Shown here piece after piece: positions 44,424 through 52,771 of a stretch of 64,000 nt of DNA (position 1 is the first letter of the stretch; each line of letters starts with the position of its first letter). The position numbers and the translations under genes were made by a program. The notes below the pieces were generated by a model that was not told the DNA's origin, did not search any database, and saw only the letters and a program-made list of their open reading frames with translations. The stretch comes from Planctomycetota bacterium (GTDB lineage Bacteria > Planctomycetota > Uabimicrobiia > Uabimicrobiales > Uabimicrobiaceae): the NCBI GenBank assembly GCA_029260735.1, contig JAJDCR010000141.1:1-64000 (forward strand), in the 5' to 3' direction.

Positions 44424-47231
44424 ATGATGTGGGAATATGTACTAGCAGTTATAGTCATCATATATATATGTTTCTCGATCTACTTTATTTACTCACTTTT
44501 ACAAAATAAACAAAAAGTAGAAGAAAGAGTTGAGAAGGCTGAAAAAAGGGCTGAGGAAGCTGAGAGACGTGAAAAAAATACTATCCAAGTTAAGACTGCC
44601 ATCGAAGAGCTAGACAAAGTCAACATAGACAAATCTGTTTTCTGTAATTCAAATGTTCTTTGGAAGTGGAAAAATCAAAGGTCTGATTTATATATAATTT
44701 TGGCCTTTTGCATTTGGGAAATCAAGCTACTTTACGGCAATGTTAATCTAACTCAGGCTCGAGATCTAGCTCTAAGTCGGGCTTTGACTCCAGATCGAGC
44801 TCGGGATGTCAATCGAGCTCTGTCGAAAGTTTTGACTAGAGATCTGACTCGGGATCTGACTGAGGATTTAACTCGAGATTTAACTCGAGATCTAACTCGG
44901 GCTCGGGATTTAGCTCGAGATCTAGATTTAAATCAGCCTCGGGATCTAACTCAGGCTCAGGATCTGGCTCTAGATCTAGCTTGGGATCTAAATCTTGATC
45001 TGGCTCGGGATTTGGCTCGAGATTTGGCTCTAGTTAAGGATTTAGCTCTGCTAAATACTTTAAAAAGGTACCTGAACAAAGAAAAAATCGCAGTACCAGA
45101 TCTAAACAAAGACAAGCAAAGAATCAAATCATTAATACAAAAAATGAATGTATCTAACAAAGATGATAAAATCAAAGAGATGAATGAGTCTATTGGACAA
45201 ATCATTATCAAGTTAATGGATCAAGTAGTTATAATAAATCCTATGAAGCAAATAGGTCAGGGAGTACAAGGACGCATTTTAAAGGCAGAGCTTAAGGGAA
45301 CATCTTATGCTCTAAAGATATTCACTCCAAGCAACTACACTTTCATACGAGGAAACACAATCATAGATCAACTACATTCGCGTTTCTTAAACGAAAAGCT
45401 AGTAGAAAAACTGGATCATCCTAACATCGTTAAACTTTATCATTACTTTGAAAAAACGTACGTCCAAGCAGAAAATAGAAGAGAAAAACTCAACCTTATC
45501 GAACTACCAGCATATACAATGGAGCTGTACGAAGAATCTCTTTCCGACTTCGCGACAAGAAAAAAGAGCAATACAGAGAAATCATTTCTAGGAAATAAAA
45601 CCGCTCAAGAATTACTCAAATACCTGATTGATGCATCCGAAGGAATCTCTTTTCTACACAAACAAGGAGTAATACATCAAGATATTAAGCCTAGTAATAT
45701 CTTAGTTAAAGAAGGAAAAGCTGCTCTCACTGACTTCGGGGTCACACGCTGGCGGGATTTTATATCAAACCAAGAGAAAACATTACGCCCAGGCGCTCCA
45801 ACAATGAAAGTCTCTAGCACACCAAAATATATGGCTCCTGAAGTAAAAGTCGAATGTCCAAAATATGAGCCCTCTTCAGATATATATTCTTTTGGAATCA
45901 CAATACTGAAGCTTTTCTTCTTTGACGTAGATCCAAGAGCTATTAGTCGGTTAAGAAAATATGAAACTCCTTTGAAACAAAAACTACTGAATTTCTTAGA
46001 GCTAATGTGTAAATACGAACCTGAACAAAGGCCAGATATCAGAGAAACGAAGAAGTTTTTGATAGAGTTCAAAGAAGCATTGATCTGCGAACACGAACCT
46101 GGGCAAAGATCCGATATCAAAGAAACAAAATTCTTGGGAGAATTCAAAGAAATATTAGATAATCAAAGCAAAATCAATAGTACAGACATCGATGTTGTAG
46201 AGAAAAAACTAGTAGTTCAGTTAGCTAAGTTTAAAAAGAAATGGTTGGCTATCGCAGCATCTATATTGATTCCGTTCCTTGTTTGCGGAGGATATTGGGT
46301 AAAAGCAGTTATTGATGAAAACACAAGGATTGAGCAAGAGCTAGCTACTGAAAGAGAAAAATTAGCTGCCGAAAAAAGTAAAAAAGAAAAAACAGAAAGA
46401 GAGCTCACTGCTGAAAAAGAAAAACTAGTTGCTGAAAAAAAAGAAAAAGAGAAAACTGAACAAAAACTGGCTACTGAAAAAAATAAACAAAAACGCATAG
46501 AGAGATATTATAAAATACTCGGCGACAAAAAGAAAAAGGTAGAAGAACGAACCGAGGCTTTCAAAATATTGGTAAGTAGGGGAGACAAAAAGTTTCACCA
46601 AGTGGATCTGTCTAATGCTAAGTTAGAAAAAGTTAAGTTAGAAAATATTGAGTTAAACAAAGCTAACCTGCAAAGATCCAACCTGCAAGGAGCCAACCTG
46701 CAAGGAGCCCATTTGCAAGACGCCAAACTGCAAGATGCCAACCTGCAATACGCCAACCTACTAGGAGCCTACCTGCAAGACACCAACCTGCAAGATGCCA
46801 AGCTGCAATACGCTAACCTACAAGGAGCCGACCTACTAGGAGCCAATCTACTAGGAGCCTACCTCTTAGGAGCCGACCTACTAGGAGCCTATCTGCAAGA
46901 CGCTAACCTGCAAGACTCCTACTTGCAATACGCCAACCTGCAATACACCTACCTCTTAGGAACCAACCTACTAGGAGCCTACCTCTTAGGAGCCAATCTG
47001 CAAGGAGCTAAGAGTCTTACACCAGAACAAATCTCTAAATGCAGAAGCATCAAAGATATCAAATACCTATCAAAGGAATTTCTCCTTCAAGTAAAGCAGC
47101 TAAACCCAGAGCTAATGAAATGGTGGAATGAAAATATGATTAAAGAGATAGATAAAGAATACATATCAGACGAGAATAAAGAAGGCTGGACAGGAAATTG
47201 GATTAAGTCAAATAACGAAGAATCTAAGTAG
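44424..47231 (+). CDS. Ser/Thr kinase with RDL-repeat region, coiled coil and pentapeptide repeats
   Basis: Order of parts in 935 residues: a membrane helix (4-26); a Glu/Lys coiled coil; an extraordinary stretch at about 110-212 made of four-residue units near RDLT/RDLA; a kinase domain at about 272-545; a second membrane helix (about 604-628); another Glu/Lys coiled coil; and pentapeptide repeats of the A(N/D/Y)L(Q/L)(G/D) type (about 729-862). Kinase motifs are GQGVQGR, ALKIF, HQDIKPSNIL (Asp420, with Gln in place of the usual Arg) and DFGV. The missing Arg of HRD suggests activity without activation-loop phosphorylation. The pentapeptide part should fold as a right-handed beta-helix. Start ATG has only a weak ribosome site. 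Confidence 0.88.
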   Translation: MMWEYVLAVIVIIYICFSIYFIYSLLQNKQKVEERVEKAEKRAEEAERREKNTIQVKTAIEELDKVNIDKSVFCNSNVLWKWKNQRSDLYIILAFCIWEIKLLYGNVNLTQARDLALSRALTPDRARDVNRALSKVLTRDLTRDLTEDLTRDLTRDLTRARDLARDLDLNQPRDLTQAQDLALDLAWDLNLDLARDLARDLALVKDLALLNTLKRYLNKEKIAVPDLNKDKQRIKSLIQKMNVSNKDDKIKEMNESIGQIIIKLMDQVVIINPMKQIGQGVQGRILKAELKGTSYALKIFTPSNYTFIRGNTIIDQLHSRFLNEKLVEKLDHPNIVKLYHYFEKTYVQAENRREKLNLIELPAYTMELYEESLSDFATRKKSNTEKSFLGNKTAQELLKYLIDASEGISFLHKQGVIHQDIKPSNILVKEGKAALTDFGVTRWRDFISNQEKTLRPGAPTMKVSSTPKYMAPEVKVECPKYEPSSDIYSFGITILKLFFFDVDPRAISRLRKYETPLKQKLLNFLELMCKYEPEQRPDIRETKKFLIEFKEALICEHEPGQRSDIKETKFLGEFKEILDNQSKINSTDIDVVEKKLVVQLAKFKKKWLAIAASILIPFLVCGGYWVKAVIDENTRIEQELATEREKLAAEKSKKEKTERELTAEKEKLVAEKKEKEKTEQKLATEKNKQKRIERYYKILGDKKKKVEERTEAFKILVSRGDKKFHQVDLSNAKLEKVKLENIELNKANLQRSNLQGANLQGAHLQDAKLQDANLQYANLLGAYLQDTNLQDAKLQYANLQGADLLGANLLGAYLLGADLLGAYLQDANLQDSYLQYANLQYTYLLGTNLLGAYLLGANLQGAKSLTPEQISKCRSIKDIKYLSKEFLLQVKQLNPELMKWWNENMIKEIDKEYISDENKEGWTGNWIKSNNEESK
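44754..45060 (+). repeat. Degenerate 12-bp coding repeat (RDLT/RDLA)
   Basis: Repeated words such as CTAACTCGGGAT and CTGGCTCGAGAT encode successive D-L-(T/A)-R units inside the third kinase. Synonymous variation between units is high, so the array is not a very recent expansion. Confidence 0.7.
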
Positions 47232-47280
47232 CCAAGTTAAATAGGGATTCCCTTAATTAGTATGTTCAAAAAACGGATAC

Positions 47281-47316
47281 AAAGGAACTTCATCGTAAAT
47301 TTCATGAAGTTCCTTT
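47281..47316. terminator. Bidirectional hairpin overlapping a gene end
   Basis: Arms 47281-47293 and 47304-47316 are 13-bp perfect complements (AAAGGAACTTCAT) with a 10-base loop. The A/T ends give a T run on either strand. It lies between convergent genes and includes the last codons of the HprK-like gene. Confidence 0.65.
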
Positions 47317-48309
47317 GGCTATATACTCTTTGACAAAGTCTGCATTTTTCCGAATATTGCTTGTCATATAAAAATAATAAACTTTACTCTTTTTCCATAA
47401 GAGAAAACTAGCTTTTAATCTTCTCCAGAATATTTTACAAATCATGAATAGCCCTCTGGGAGAAACTCTTAAAAACAACTCTGAGCGCTGAGGGCAGTCT
47501 TTTCCTGTAACAATCAGGAAAGCTAATAAAACTAATGAATATGCAGGGTTTACTTTTTTAATGGAAGGGATTTCTTGGGAGGATTTAGACGAAAGAAAAA
47601 TGAATGATTCGCCTAGGTTTACCATAGCTATACGATTAAACCCGTAATATTGGATATCTACCAACATTTTTTCTCCAAAAATGGGGTCACATTTATATCG
47701 AATAAATTTTTCAGGAACTTGAGCTTGGTGACCAGGACGAAAAGATAAACGAACAGGAAAAGGAGCAACTCCCCCACCACACGTAATCAATGGCGTATCT
47801 TCTGAGTAAAGTAAGACCCCCTTATCCTTCATGATTTCCCAGCCCAATGTTGTTTTGCCGCCATTAATGGGCATGGCAAACATAGCTGTTTTTCCTGAAA
47901 ACATTATCCCTAAAGTATGGAAACGATGAAGTCCCATACAATCTAAAAACTCCCCAACTTTAGCAATAATCATGTAATAAGTATAATGATATAAAAGATT
48001 TACATCTTCGCTAATAATTTTTCCTATTTTTTGGCGACTATCAAAGTAAACTAAAGACTCTTTATATCGGACGTAACGAACATCTCTCCAGCCATATACT
48101 TTCCCTTGGAAATGAGAAAAGAAATAAAACCCTTTTACCACAGAGAAATCTGGCTTTTCTAAAAGGGCTTCGATATGGATAAAAACATCAGAACCGTCCA
48201 CTGAGCGGTTTTTCAAAAAATAAGAAAAATCAGAGCTTATTTTATCTAGCAATACATTTGTTGAATTTATGTGTATGGCAAGACCATAGAAATAAAGAGT
48301 TAGAGACAT
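47302..48309 (-). CDS. HPr kinase/phosphorylase-like protein
   Basis: The C-terminal half resembles the P-loop domain of HprK: MFSGKTAMFAMPINGGKTTL (phosphate-binding loop in GGKTT) followed by YSEDTPLI. It lacks the standard HprK length and signature, and no HPr or PTS gene is near. HprK-related proteins are frequent in polysaccharide and peptide-export clusters. Here it precedes a GT39 and a GT2 gene on the same strand, so a role in surface-glycan assembly is more likely than carbon catabolite control. The residues after 270 are basic and hydrophobic. No clear ribosome site before the ATG. Confidence 0.65.
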   Translation of the reverse strand: MSLTLYFYGLAIHINSTNVLLDKISSDFSYFLKNRSVDGSDVFIHIEALLEKPDFSVVKGFYFFSHFQGKVYGWRDVRYVRYKESLVYFDSRQKIGKIISEDVNLLYHYTYYMIIAKVGEFLDCMGLHRFHTLGIMFSGKTAMFAMPINGGKTTLGWEIMKDKGVLLYSEDTPLITCGGGVAPFPVRLSFRPGHQAQVPEKFIRYKCDPIFGEKMLVDIQYYGFNRIAMVNLGESFIFLSSKSSQEIPSIKKVNPAYSLVLLAFLIVTGKDCPQRSELFLRVSPRGLFMICKIFWRRLKASFLLWKKSKVYYFYMTSNIRKNADFVKEYIAKGTS

Positions 48310-48345
48310 ATCGTTTTTCTATCAATATGATTTACCAAAGGTTCG

Positions 48346-49920
48346 TTACCGCTTATTGTTACTAAAGTGCTTATGCACGAGTAAACTAGTAAAATATTTA
48401 TCAGGCACATAATTTTCTTGGATAAATGCTTGAGTTTGAGGAGGTAACAAGGAAGTTCCTTTACTTGATACCATAATAAATAGACATTTTTCTTCCTGGA
48501 GAAGTTTTATTAAATCGTCTCCAAAAACTTCTCGACCTTCTACCATATTGTACACACTTTGCCCCACGTCTAGCCAATAGTATGTTAGATGAGGACGAAA
48601 AATATAAGCACTCACTGGTCCCTTTGTATAAAACATTTTATCATTAGGAGAGCTACTACTCATAACATATTCAAACAATCTCTTTTGCTCTCTTTGATTT
48701 CTATAGCCTCCGTCTAACCGACCAATGTTCAAGTTAGTAAAAAGTTCTGAAAAATAAAGTAATGCTAAAAATATAAGAGTAATATTTTTCATTGTCGATT
48801 TAGGAGCATTTAACACTCGCACAAAAAAGTAAGCTCCGAAAATAGAAGACAAAGGCAAAAAAATCAAGTAGTATTGAGAATAGTGACCTAGAAAAACAGA
48901 TCCCCCTGTAAAAGCGAAGATGAAAAAAAAGCAAAGATGAGTATCTTCAATGTAATCAAGATCTTTTCGAGTAAAGGAAAAGGACCAAGAAACCTCTTTA
49001 TTGTCAGCCACATTCACTTGCCAAGAAAAACCCCGAAGCCATAAGCTAGTCATCCCCAAAACCACAAAACAAATAAAAATACTTTGTTCTTCTTTTAATA
49101 AAGTGGCAAATTTTTCGAACATATCGGGATGATAAAAAATGAGAATAAAATTGTAAGGAAGCTGATAAAACCAAAAACTTCCTAAAGCACCCTCGTACAA
49201 AAAGTAACCAGAAAGTAGCAAGGCAGGAGTAAAAATTCCCCCTAACCCGCAAAGACAAAAGGACATGACTTCCCGAAAAGATTGCTTTTTCAGAGCAACT
49301 AAAACAAATAAAGATAAAACAACACTTGCAGGTCCAACCATCGACTTCATATTAAAAAATAAAGCAATTCCCCAGCAAAGACCAATAAAATAAGGCTTAA
49401 GTTTATTTTTATGTAGGAAGTAGCGGAAAAAGAAAAATAGTCCTGCTATCCACCAAGCATTCTGCCAAACATCGGGACGAATTTCGATAGCTTTATCCTG
49501 GAAAAAGACTAAACCCGAGAGAAAAAAAGCTCCCCACTTTCCCACCAAAGGAGAAAAAAGGGTTTTCCCCAATTGGTAGGTAAAAAAGAGTATAGTCAAA
49601 ACACCTAAAAAGCTAAATACCCGTAGAAATAAGAGAGTCGAAAAAGTTTCCTCCCAGCCAAAAATACTCCACAAAATCTTGTAAATGAATGGAAGAAGAC
49701 ATCCATGATGCTCAAAAAAATCCCGATAGATCAAAAATCCTTCTTTCATCAGCCAAGCAATATGAGCGTGCTGAAATTCATCTGTATCAAATTTTCGATA
49801 AAAACCTAATAGGACTATATATATTAAATTTAGAAAAAAAAGAAAAAGAAAAAAACAACGACCTATCTTTGGAACAAAATTCTTCATCATAAATAGTCTC
49901 ACAGTATCTTTAGATTTCAA
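48346..49920 (-). CDS. GT39/ArnT-like membrane glycosyltransferase
   Basis: A polytopic protein with about eleven predicted helices. The first periplasmic loop has FDTDEFQHAHIAWLMKEG, whose acidic pair matches the DE/DD motif of GT39 and ArnT enzymes that use polyprenyl-phosphate sugars. Further features are YRDFFEHHGCLLPFIY and a C-terminal soluble domain of about 120 residues. AAGGA lies six bases before the TTG at 49920, so I keep that start; an ATG pair at 49890/49887 is the alternative, with only a weak site. It lies 36 bases upstream of the HprK-like gene. Confidence 0.8.
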   Translation of the reverse strand: MKSKDTVRLFMMKNFVPKIGRCFFLFLFFLNLIYIVLLGFYRKFDTDEFQHAHIAWLMKEGFLIYRDFFEHHGCLLPFIYKILWSIFGWEETFSTLLFLRVFSFLGVLTILFFTYQLGKTLFSPLVGKWGAFFLSGLVFFQDKAIEIRPDVWQNAWWIAGLFFFFRYFLHKNKLKPYFIGLCWGIALFFNMKSMVGPASVVLSLFVLVALKKQSFREVMSFCLCGLGGIFTPALLLSGYFLYEGALGSFWFYQLPYNFILIFYHPDMFEKFATLLKEEQSIFICFVVLGMTSLWLRGFSWQVNVADNKEVSWSFSFTRKDLDYIEDTHLCFFFIFAFTGGSVFLGHYSQYYLIFLPLSSIFGAYFFVRVLNAPKSTMKNITLIFLALLYFSELFTNLNIGRLDGGYRNQREQKRLFEYVMSSSSPNDKMFYTKGPVSAYIFRPHLTYYWLDVGQSVYNMVEGREVFGDDLIKLLQEEKCLFIMVSSKGTSLLPPQTQAFIQENYVPDKYFTSLLVHKHFSNNKR

Positions 49921-50007
49921 AACGCATCCTTAATTTTGCTAAATAAAAGTAGATTATTGTATCTTATCGATAGGCCATTTCAATTGTTTTTCCAGTGGAG
50001 AAAATAG

Positions 50008-50994
50008 CTATTTGGAAAAGACCCCATGAACGAGCAATCCCAAAAAAATGCCCACCCCCATAACAAAATGATCCATCAAAGTAACTCCTACCGAAATAAA
50101 AGCAAAGAAAAATCCTTTTTCTTTTGCAAGAAAAGAAACAAATTTATGATTAAGAGCATACCAAAGAAAAAAAGGAGTTAGCAGTAAAACAAACCAAAGA
50201 GGGAAAAAGGGATCCATGAAAATTAGAACCGTTAAAGATAAAAAAACAAAAGGAACGAGAGCAATACTCAAAAGCTGTTCCTTCGGAGAATGAGCATACC
50301 CTTTACCTTCTCCTAACTGTTTCCAGCCTTGATACTTAATAAATAATTTACTCCAGTCAAAAGGAATCTGGAAATCGTTACGAAAAAAGGAAAGCATACT
50401 GTGTTTTTTTAAATGTATAACTTCCAAGTCTCTATAAAAACCAATTTTTTTTCCTTCTTGGGCCAACTCCTGTCCAATAGCAGTATCATCCGCAATTTCG
50501 ACATCTCGTCCATAGGTTTTAAAGGCACTTCTTCTAACAGCATGTAAAGAGCCGTAGAGAAAAGTAACTCGATCAGGTTGCTTAAAAAATATGTAGTGCA
50601 TATACAAGTTTTTGTACTGACTAAAATAGTCTTTGTTTGGGTGCTCTTTTGATAGAAGACCAGTAATGGCATCAAGCTCAGGGTATTTTCTAAAATAGTT
50701 GTGAATTTTTTCTAGAGTGTCTCTATAAATCACTACATCAGAATCAATATTAAGCAAAATTTCGCCAGAAGCAACTAGAGCCCCCTGATTTCGGGCTATG
50801 CTTCTTCCTTGATTCAGAGAAAGAGATACAACCCTATCAGCATATTTTTGAGCCATACAAAGAGTATCATCCGAACTCCCATCATCAACAACAATTAACT
50901 CATACTCCTTGTAGTCGGATTTCTTAATCGCTTGGAGGCATTTTTCGATAACCTTTTCGTCATTGTAAGTCGGAACAATTACAGAGAATTTCAT
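50008..50994 (-). CDS. GT2-family glycosyltransferase
   Basis: A GT-A fold enzyme: FSVIVPTYNDEKVIEKCL, ELIVVDDGSSDDT (nucleotide-sugar Asp), LLNIDSDVV (DxD metal site), and an acidic EIADDTAIGQEL catalytic region. The C-terminus has about three membrane helices, typical of transferases acting on lipid-linked sugars at the inner membrane. GAGGG precedes the ATG. The gene is divergent from the UDP-galactopyranose-mutase-like gene across 222 AT-rich bases and heads the glycan gene set on the minus strand. Confidence 0.88.
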   Translation of the reverse strand: MKFSVIVPTYNDEKVIEKCLQAIKKSDYKEYELIVVDDGSSDDTLCMAQKYADRVVSLSLNQGRSIARNQGALVASGEILLNIDSDVVIYRDTLEKIHNYFRKYPELDAITGLLSKEHPNKDYFSQYKNLYMHYIFFKQPDRVTFLYGSLHAVRRSAFKTYGRDVEIADDTAIGQELAQEGKKIGFYRDLEVIHLKKHSMLSFFRNDFQIPFDWSKLFIKYQGWKQLGEGKGYAHSPKEQLLSIALVPFVFLSLTVLIFMDPFFPLWFVLLLTPFFLWYALNHKFVSFLAKEKGFFFAFISVGVTLMDHFVMGVGIFLGLLVHGVFSK

Positions 50995-51216
50995 AATGAA
51001 TCCCTCTAAGGATAAACAAGCGAGATCTTTTTTCTTGTAATCAATATCATTTCTGCTAATCTATTAGTCTATAATAAAATAATAGTTATATTATAAATAT
51101 TAAAAGAAAAACTAATTAAACTCTATTAGATCATAGAAATCAAAATTTTTCTTTCAAGATGGAACGATGGATAGTGATCAGAGATTGCCATCACTAGTAA
51201 AATACCTGGAGAAGTA

Positions 51217-52722
51217 ATGGTGCAAGAAACAAAGGTCGTGATTATAGGTGCTGGTCCAGCAGGACTAACAGCTGCCTATGAACTTGACAAGGCGAATATA
51301 TCATCTGTCGTTCTGGAAAAAGATAACATTGTAGGTGGAATTTCACGAACAGTAAATTACAAAGGTTATCGTTTTGATATCGGAGGACATCGCTTTTTTA
51401 CAAAAGTGAAAGTAGTTGAAAAATTATGGCATGAAGTCTTAGGAAACGATTTTCTACATCGTCCACGAATCTCTCGAATCTATTACAAAAATCATTTTTT
51501 TCACTATCCCTTACGCCCGCTCAATGCTCTATTTGGACTAGGAATTTGGAATAGTTTATTGGTTTTATTGAGCTATCTCAAAATAAAAATTTCCCCTAAA
51601 AAACCGGAAAACACATTTGAAGATTGGGTCTCTAATCGCTTTGGAAAACGACTATTCGATATTTTTTTTAAAACATATACAGAAAAAGTTTGGGGAATTC
51701 CTTGTCAGGAGATTACCGCAGAATGGGCTGCTCAGAGAATTAAAAAGCTATCACTTTTATCTGCCATAACAAATGCTTTTTATAAAAAATCTGCCCCAAA
51801 AAAACAGAACACAATCACGACCCTTATTGATGCTTTTGAATACCCTAAACTAGGCCCTGGAATGATGTGGGAGCGAGTATCAGAATTAGTGGAAAAAAAA
51901 AATCAGGTATGTCTAGGGGCAGAGGTAACGAAGGTTTTCTGGACAAATACAGAAGTAAAAGCTGTGGAAATCAAGATCAATGGTCAAAAAAAACTTACAA
52001 AGGGAAGCCACTTCATTAGCAGCATGCCCATCCGAGAGTTAATCCAAAAATTTGAACCTGCTGCTCCTAAAAAGATAGTAGATGCTGCAGAGGCTCTCTC
52101 TTATCGAGATTTTATCACCGTAGCTATCATTATCAATAAGCCTGATATATTTCCTGATAACTGGATTTATATTCATGATTCCCAAGTAAAGGTCGGTCGC
52201 ATCCAAAATTTTAAAAATTGGAGCCCTCATATGGTCCCCGATCAAAATAAAACATGTTTGGGATTAGAATATTTCTGTTTTGAAGGAGATGGGCTATGGA
52301 CCTCCACCAATGAGGAATTAATTGAGCTCGCCAAAAAAGAATTAATCTCCTTAGGATTTATTCAATCTTCTGACATAGAGGACGGTAAAGTCGTGAGAGT
52401 GCCCAAAGCTTATCCTATTTACGACTCCACCTATAAAAAATCTCTAGAAATTATCCGCCAATTCCTCCATCCTTTAAAGAATTTACAATTAATAGGACGC
52501 AATGGAATGCATAAATACAACAATCAGGATCACTCAATGCTTACTGCGATGATGGCGGTACAAAATATTCTGGGGGAAAATTATGATTTGTGGCAAGTGA
52601 ATGTCGAGCAGGAATATCACGAAGAAATGCTAGCAAAAGACAAAGCAAAAAATAAAACATTCTCCCTCCTAAATATGACCCAGCCTAAAGTTCCACAAAC
52701 TTCTCTTTCCTCTAAGATTTAG
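51217..52722 (+). CDS. FAD-dependent UDP-galactopyranose-mutase-like oxidoreductase
   Basis: An N-terminal FAD-binding Rossmann motif ([19 protein letters not shown], then [10 protein letters not shown]) is followed by [13 protein letters not shown] and the segment [20 protein letters not shown] with KVWGIPC. These occur in amine-oxidase/UGM-like proteins of glycan clusters. True UDP-galactopyranose mutase is about 370-390 residues; this one is 501, so the exact reaction is uncertain. GGAGAA precedes the ATG. Its position beside GT2 and GT39 genes supports a role in nucleotide-sugar or lipid-linked-sugar conversion. Confidence 0.78.
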   Translation: MVQETKVVIIGAGPAGLTAAYELDKANISSVVLEKDNIVGGISRTVNYKGYRFDIGGHRFFTKVKVVEKLWHEVLGNDFLHRPRISRIYYKNHFFHYPLRPLNALFGLGIWNSLLVLLSYLKIKISPKKPENTFEDWVSNRFGKRLFDIFFKTYTEKVWGIPCQEITAEWAAQRIKKLSLLSAITNAFYKKSAPKKQNTITTLIDAFEYPKLGPGMMWERVSELVEKKNQVCLGAEVTKVFWTNTEVKAVEIKINGQKKLTKGSHFISSMPIRELIQKFEPAAPKKIVDAAEALSYRDFITVAIIINKPDIFPDNWIYIHDSQVKVGRIQNFKNWSPHMVPDQNKTCLGLEYFCFEGDGLWTSTNEELIELAKKELISLGFIQSSDIEDGKVVRVPKAYPIYDSTYKKSLEIIRQFLHPLKNLQLIGRNGMHKYNNQDHSMLTAMMAVQNILGENYDLWQVNVEQEYHEEMLAKDKAKNKTFSLLNMTQPKVPQTSLSSKI

Positions 52723-52771
52723 GGACATAGGAGAGTAGATACGCTACCTCATCCCATGCCCCAAGTTTTTT

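Noticed and set aside
44754-45060. RDL region as a tandem DNA element or CRISPR
   Set aside because: Units are coding, short and variable; there are no constant repeats with unique spacers.
46660-47010. Possible CRISPR-like periodicity
   Set aside because: The 15-base periodicity is in-frame pentapeptide coding with no spacer structure.
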